From: Gemmatimonadota bacterium | GTDB lineage: Bacteria > Gemmatimonadota > Gemmatimonadetes > Gemmatimonadales > GWC2-71-9 | Length of the DNA: 9,556 nt | Direction: 5' to 3' | NCBI GenBank assembly: GCA_029862935.1 | Contig: JAOTWK010000107.1 | Coordinates: 1 to 9,556 of the forward strand | Part shown: piece after piece, positions 6,828 to 9,556 of the stretch | Numbering within the stretch: position 1 is the first letter of the stretch | Layout: every line of letters starts with the position of its first letter | Program-made: the position numbers and the translations under genes | Notes under the pieces: model-generated | The model's database searches: none | What the model was told of the DNA's origin: nothing | The model's input: the letters and a program-made list of their open reading frames with translations, nothing else

Positions 6828-7735
6828 GTTGTTGAATTCCAATAATCTTCGGGGACGACCCATCCTTCGTCCAGTGCTTGGCGGCGGCCTTCGTCACGCC
6901 GACGGCGGCGGGCCCACAGCGCCGCTAACAGGAGAGCGACGAACGCCCAGAACACCGACAACGAGGTGACGAGCAGCAGCCATCCGTAGCGGCGGCGCAG
7001 ATCTCGTCGCCACGCCTCCTCGAACTGCCCGAGCGTAATCTGATAGGTCCCGCGAAGCGCGAGATCGAAATCAGACGTGCCGCGAAGCGCGTCCATCAGC
7101 GGTTCGAGACCTCGGTCGCCACCGAGGCGTTCGAGCATCAGGACGGCCGTGGTTGCCAGCGCATACGATGCCTCGGCGTCTGCGGCCGACCCTTCGCGGA
7201 TGTGTCGATCGAGGTCGCCAAGCGACGGCACCACGCCGCGGAGCAACGCCCAATTGACGCGGAGGGCTTCGACGCGATCCCACTCGCCGGCGGCTCGCGC
7301 CGCGTACCCCTCATCGAACCACCGTGGCACCCGTCGGACAACACTATGCAGGGCGAGGTGCGCCAACTCATGCCGCAAGACTCGTCGATGGTCGCGCGTC
7401 AGGGTGAGGATGATCGTGTTCGACGCCGGAAACGTGACAGCTGCACCCCACTCCGGGATGCGACCCGCGGTCAGGGAGTCAAACTGGCGGGCACCCGATG
7501 CAATGATCAGCCGAATCGGGTAATGCGGAGGACTCGAAATCCCGGGCCACACCGTCGACCGGTCGGCTAACTCGGCAAGTGCCGTCGCCGCGGCTTCCGA
7601 CCCAGCCCAATGCAGCGCGGTGACTCGTCCGACATGCACGGCGCTGGGTGGCCCAGCCTGCAGGAGGAGGAGGAGGAAGCCGGCTAGCGTGGGGGCTCCC
7701 CACCCTGAGCCACCGAATCGAGCACTTCCCGACAC
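6824..7735 (-). CDS. Membrane-anchored zinc metallopeptidase, peptidase MA-like (gluzincin)
   Basis: This 303-aa putative zinc peptidase faces the periplasm. An N-terminal hydrophobic stretch (about 12-32, including five consecutive leucines) should act as signal or anchor. The catalytic helix is RHELAHLALH, with HELAH at 122-126 (two His ligands and the catalytic Glu). It is followed by RWFDEGYA, where E142 is the likely third ligand, as in peptidase MA-like gluzincins. A C-terminal membrane helix (about 251-275) is followed by a basic cytoplasmic tail (ARRRRRDEGRR). The substrate is unknown. The start is GTG 7733-7735, overlapping the upstream TPR gene by 52 bases; the next in-frame GTG (residue 33) would remove the signal, so the long overlap looks real. 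Translational coupling to the TPR gene is likely. Confidence 0.87.
   Translation of the reverse strand: MSGSARFGGSGWGAPTLAGFLLLLLQAGPPSAVHVGRVTALHWAGSEAAATALAELADRSTVWPGISSPPHYPIRLIIASGARQFDSLTAGRIPEWGAAVTFPASNTIILTLTRDHRRVLRHELAHLALHSVVRRVPRWFDEGYAARAAGEWDRVEALRVNWALLRGVVPSLGDLDRHIREGSAADAEASYALATTAVLMLERLGGDRGLEPLMDALRGTSDFDLALRGTYQITLGQFEEAWRRDLRRRYGWLLLVTSLSVFWAFVALLLAALWARRRRRDEGRRQALDEGWVVPEDYWNSTT
7662..7677. repeat. Short AGG trinucleotide repeat inside the peptidase signal region
   Basis: Five AGG units on the plus strand encode the run of leucines (CTC codons) in the N-terminal hydrophobic segment of the peptidase. Slippage would add or remove leucines without changing frame. It also resembles a ribosome binding site on the plus strand, but no plus-strand gene follows. 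Confidence 0.6.
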
Positions 7736-8547
7736 CGCTTGCCCCAGGGATTGAACTTGTTGGTCTCATATCCCGTGGTCCACGTCTGGCGGGCGCCGTC
7801 GCGATCACCGACCAGCCATTGCGTGCGGCCGAGCTCATAGTAGGCCTCGATCAGGTTCGGTCCCAGCTGCAACGTCTTCTCGAAAAACGTCTGCGCGTCC
7901 TCGTACATCTCCCGCTCGAGGTACACGAGACCTACGTAGTAGTGGGCGTACAGGGTCGCCTTCTTGTCATTGTCGAGACGGATGGCCTTGGAGAGGTGTT
8001 CGATGGCGTCACTGAACAGACGCTTCTTGAGGCAGATGTACCCAACGTTGATGCGAGCCAGCGAATTCGCCGGTTCCTTGGTCAGCACCTCATGAAACGT
8101 GGCCAGGGCCGCATCGTACTCCTCATGAAGCATCTGTGCCCACCCGAGCAGCGACTCGGCCTGCACGTTTCCCGGAGAGAGGGCGAGCGCTTTGGTGAGC
8201 GCCTGAATGGCTCCGGGGTAATCACTCAGCGAGATGAGGCTCCATCCCTTCTCGATGTAGGTCGATGCCCCAATATGATCTGCGTGGAGTACCGGTGCAT
8301 CCGACGCGAATTGCGGTGCCTGACCTGTGTCTTCATGCTGGTGCGACAACTCCTTGTAGCGTGCGACCAGCGAACGAATGTCGTCCTTGAGTCCAGTCAA
8401 CTCGCTGATGTCCTGGTCGACCGCTTTGAACAGCGCGATGATGTCTTGCTTGATGCCGCGCCGCGTCTCATCGTCTTCCACCGCTTCGAGCCGTCGCGCA
8501 AGGTCCTCGTACGTGGCTCGGAGCGCGGAGGGCGTCGCGTGACTCAT
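7684..8547 (-). CDS. Cytoplasmic TPR-repeat protein with N-terminal coiled coil, function unknown
   Basis: This 287-aa protein has no signal peptide or membrane helix. The N-terminal 70 residues are charged and helical with coiled-coil character (YEDLARRLEAVEDD, DISELTGLKDDIRSLVARY). About five TPR units follow: 95-126, 130-160, 164-194, 200-232 and 235-265. Examples are YPGAIQALTKALALSPGN and MYEDAQTFFEKTLQLGPN. TPR arrays bind partner proteins, so a scaffold role fits. The ATG start is preceded by GAGG 11 bases upstream. It lies 37 bases after the PATAN-TPR stop and overlaps the peptidase start, so the three are probably one operon. I cannot name the family or its partner. Confidence 0.9.
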   Translation of the reverse strand: MSHATPSALRATYEDLARRLEAVEDDETRRGIKQDIIALFKAVDQDISELTGLKDDIRSLVARYKELSHQHEDTGQAPQFASDAPVLHADHIGASTYIEKGWSLISLSDYPGAIQALTKALALSPGNVQAESLLGWAQMLHEEYDAALATFHEVLTKEPANSLARINVGYICLKKRLFSDAIEHLSKAIRLDNDKKATLYAHYYVGLVYLEREMYEDAQTFFEKTLQLGPNLIEAYYELGRTQWLVGDRDGARQTWTTGYETNKFNPWGKRCREVLDSVAQGGEPPR

Positions 8548-8584
8548 GGCTGGGCTGCCTCACGTAGCGCTCGGAAAGCGGACC

Positions 8585-9556
8585 TCACCCCAACGCGCTC
8601 ACGGTCTCAAGGTTGGTCCGGGCAAGCTCATGGTTGGGGTTGAGCTCGAGCGCCCGATTCCAGTACTCGCGCGCAAGTCCGCGATCTTGCCGCTTGTAGG
8701 CGATGTTGCCGAGCTTGAAATACACGTCGTCACCCAACGACGGCTGCTGCCGTACCGCCCGCTGATAGGCCTCCCACGCGTCGTCGTACCGAGCAGACCG
8801 ATACAGCAGGTCGCCCAGATTCTTCGACAACTGGGGGACGGCGAGGTCGTCGGTGAGAGCATCGCGCAGCACGTCGGCAGCCGGTTCCATTTCCCCGCGC
8901 GCTTCGAGAACCGCCGCCAAGTTGTTTGCCAGTACGACATGACCGGGGTGCGCCTTGAGACCCTCGCGTAACAGGCGCTCGGCGTCGCTCAAGTGATTCA
9001 ACGCGGCGGCCCCCAACGACCGGGCCCAATACCACAGCGGGCTCAATGTGGCGCGACCCGCCACATGGCGTGCCTCGTCCAGCCGACCGATGGCCGCGTC
9101 GAAGTCGCCACGGTGCAGCGCGCCGATGCCCCACCCGGTGAGAATCTTTACATCGCGCGGGGCCAGAGCCGCGGCCTCGGCGTACGCGCCGTCCGCCTCC
9201 TCGAAGCGCCCCGACTTCTCGTAGGCGAGCGCCAGATTAGCGAGTACGTTGGGCCGGGCACCGGCGTGATCGACCGCTTGGCTGAAATACGCCGCGGCGG
9301 CTTCCCAGTGTGCCTGCTTGAGCGCAATCAGACCAAGATGGAAGTACGCAGTGCCATCCGTCGGCCGGAGCTCGACCACCCGCCGAAACTCTCTTGTGGC
9401 TTCGTCGAGCATCTCCGTCTTGTAGAAGGCGACGCCGAGATTACGGTGCTCGTCGGCTCGCGCCTCCCCAACCGCCGACGCGCGGCGCGCTTGGCTCTTC
9501 CCGATCCGATGTGCAAACCCCGCCGTCACCAAACCGTAGATCGCCTTTCCCACCTC
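8585..9556 (-). CDS. TPR-repeat protein, probable C-terminal part of a PATAN (DUF4388)-TPR protein; 5' end beyond window
   Basis: The visible part is 323 residues, and the frame is open to the window end. It begins EVGKAIYGLVTAGFAHRIGK. I recognise this as resembling the short winged-helix-like tail that follows PATAN/DUF4388 domains in Deinococcus-, Myxococcus- and Gemmatimonadota-type proteins. The PATAN domain would then lie just outside the window. About eight TPR units follow (from residue 36 to 308), several near-canonical, for example DDAWEAYQRAVRQQPS and LAREYWNRALELNPNHE. There is no signal or membrane helix, so it should be cytoplasmic. GTG at 9551-9553 could in principle be a start, but no ribosome binding site is visible. 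PATAN proteins are linked in other bacteria to small GTPase, roadblock and signalling systems. No such gene is visible here. Confidence 0.82.
   Translation of the reverse strand, partial: EVGKAIYGLVTAGFAHRIGKSQARRASAVGEARADEHRNLGVAFYKTEMLDEATREFRRVVELRPTDGTAYFHLGLIALKQAHWEAAAAYFSQAVDHAGARPNVLANLALAYEKSGRFEEADGAYAEAAALAPRDVKILTGWGIGALHRGDFDAAIGRLDEARHVAGRATLSPLWYWARSLGAAALNHLSDAERLLREGLKAHPGHVVLANNLAAVLEARGEMEPAADVLRDALTDDLAVPQLSKNLGDLLYRSARYDDAWEAYQRAVRQQPSLGDDVYFKLGNIAYKRQDRGLAREYWNRALELNPNHELARTNLETVSALG

Noticed and set aside
6477..6863. N-terminal extension of the exported TPR protein by 129 codons
   Set aside because: It would translate tRNA-Val and run antiphase through the small membrane protein. 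The GTG at 6476 has a good Shine-Dalgarno and starts a clean signal peptide.

Overview
The window is high-GC bacterial chromosome. Every gene I can support lies on the minus strand, so transcription runs from base 9556 toward base 1. The dcw gene block with a meso-diaminopimelate-type MurE, the many GTG starts, and a tail typical of PATAN/DUF4388 proteins joined to TPR repeats suggest a diderm of the Gemmatimonadota type or a relative. This placement is inferred from gene style and order, not from a marker gene, and I hold it at about even odds.

In order of transcription, 9556-7684 encodes two cytoplasmic TPR proteins. The first is cut by the window edge and looks like the C-terminal part of a PATAN-TPR protein. 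They are followed, with a 52-base overlap, by a membrane-anchored HELAH zinc peptidase (6824-7735). A promoter overlapping the peptidase stop codon then seems to drive an almost leaderless small two-helix membrane protein (6605-6790). After it come tRNA-Val(TAC), an exported 583-residue TPR protein with a TolB-N/FlgO-like front domain (4725-6476), and tRNA-Asp(GTC).

From 4518 to 1 the window holds the start of a division and cell-wall (dcw) operon: rsmH, ftsL, ftsI (with a PASTA domain) and murE (cut at the left edge). These genes overlap or nearly touch (17-base overlap, 2-base gap, 4-base ATGA overlap), so they are probably translated from one mRNA. RsmH methylates 16S rRNA. FtsL and FtsI work in the septal peptidoglycan machine. 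MurE adds the third stem-peptide residue, predicted to be meso-DAP. mraZ, which usually precedes rsmH, is absent; its place is taken by tRNA-Asp and a strong GC-rich hairpin.

The window is densely packed. No gene-free stretch exceeds about 100 bases, and I see no mobile element, CRISPR array or rRNA. Nothing here is clearly a new defence or mobile system. The least ordinary parts are the TPR/TPR/membrane-peptidase cluster and the arrangement of tRNAs around the exported TPR gene next to the dcw operon.
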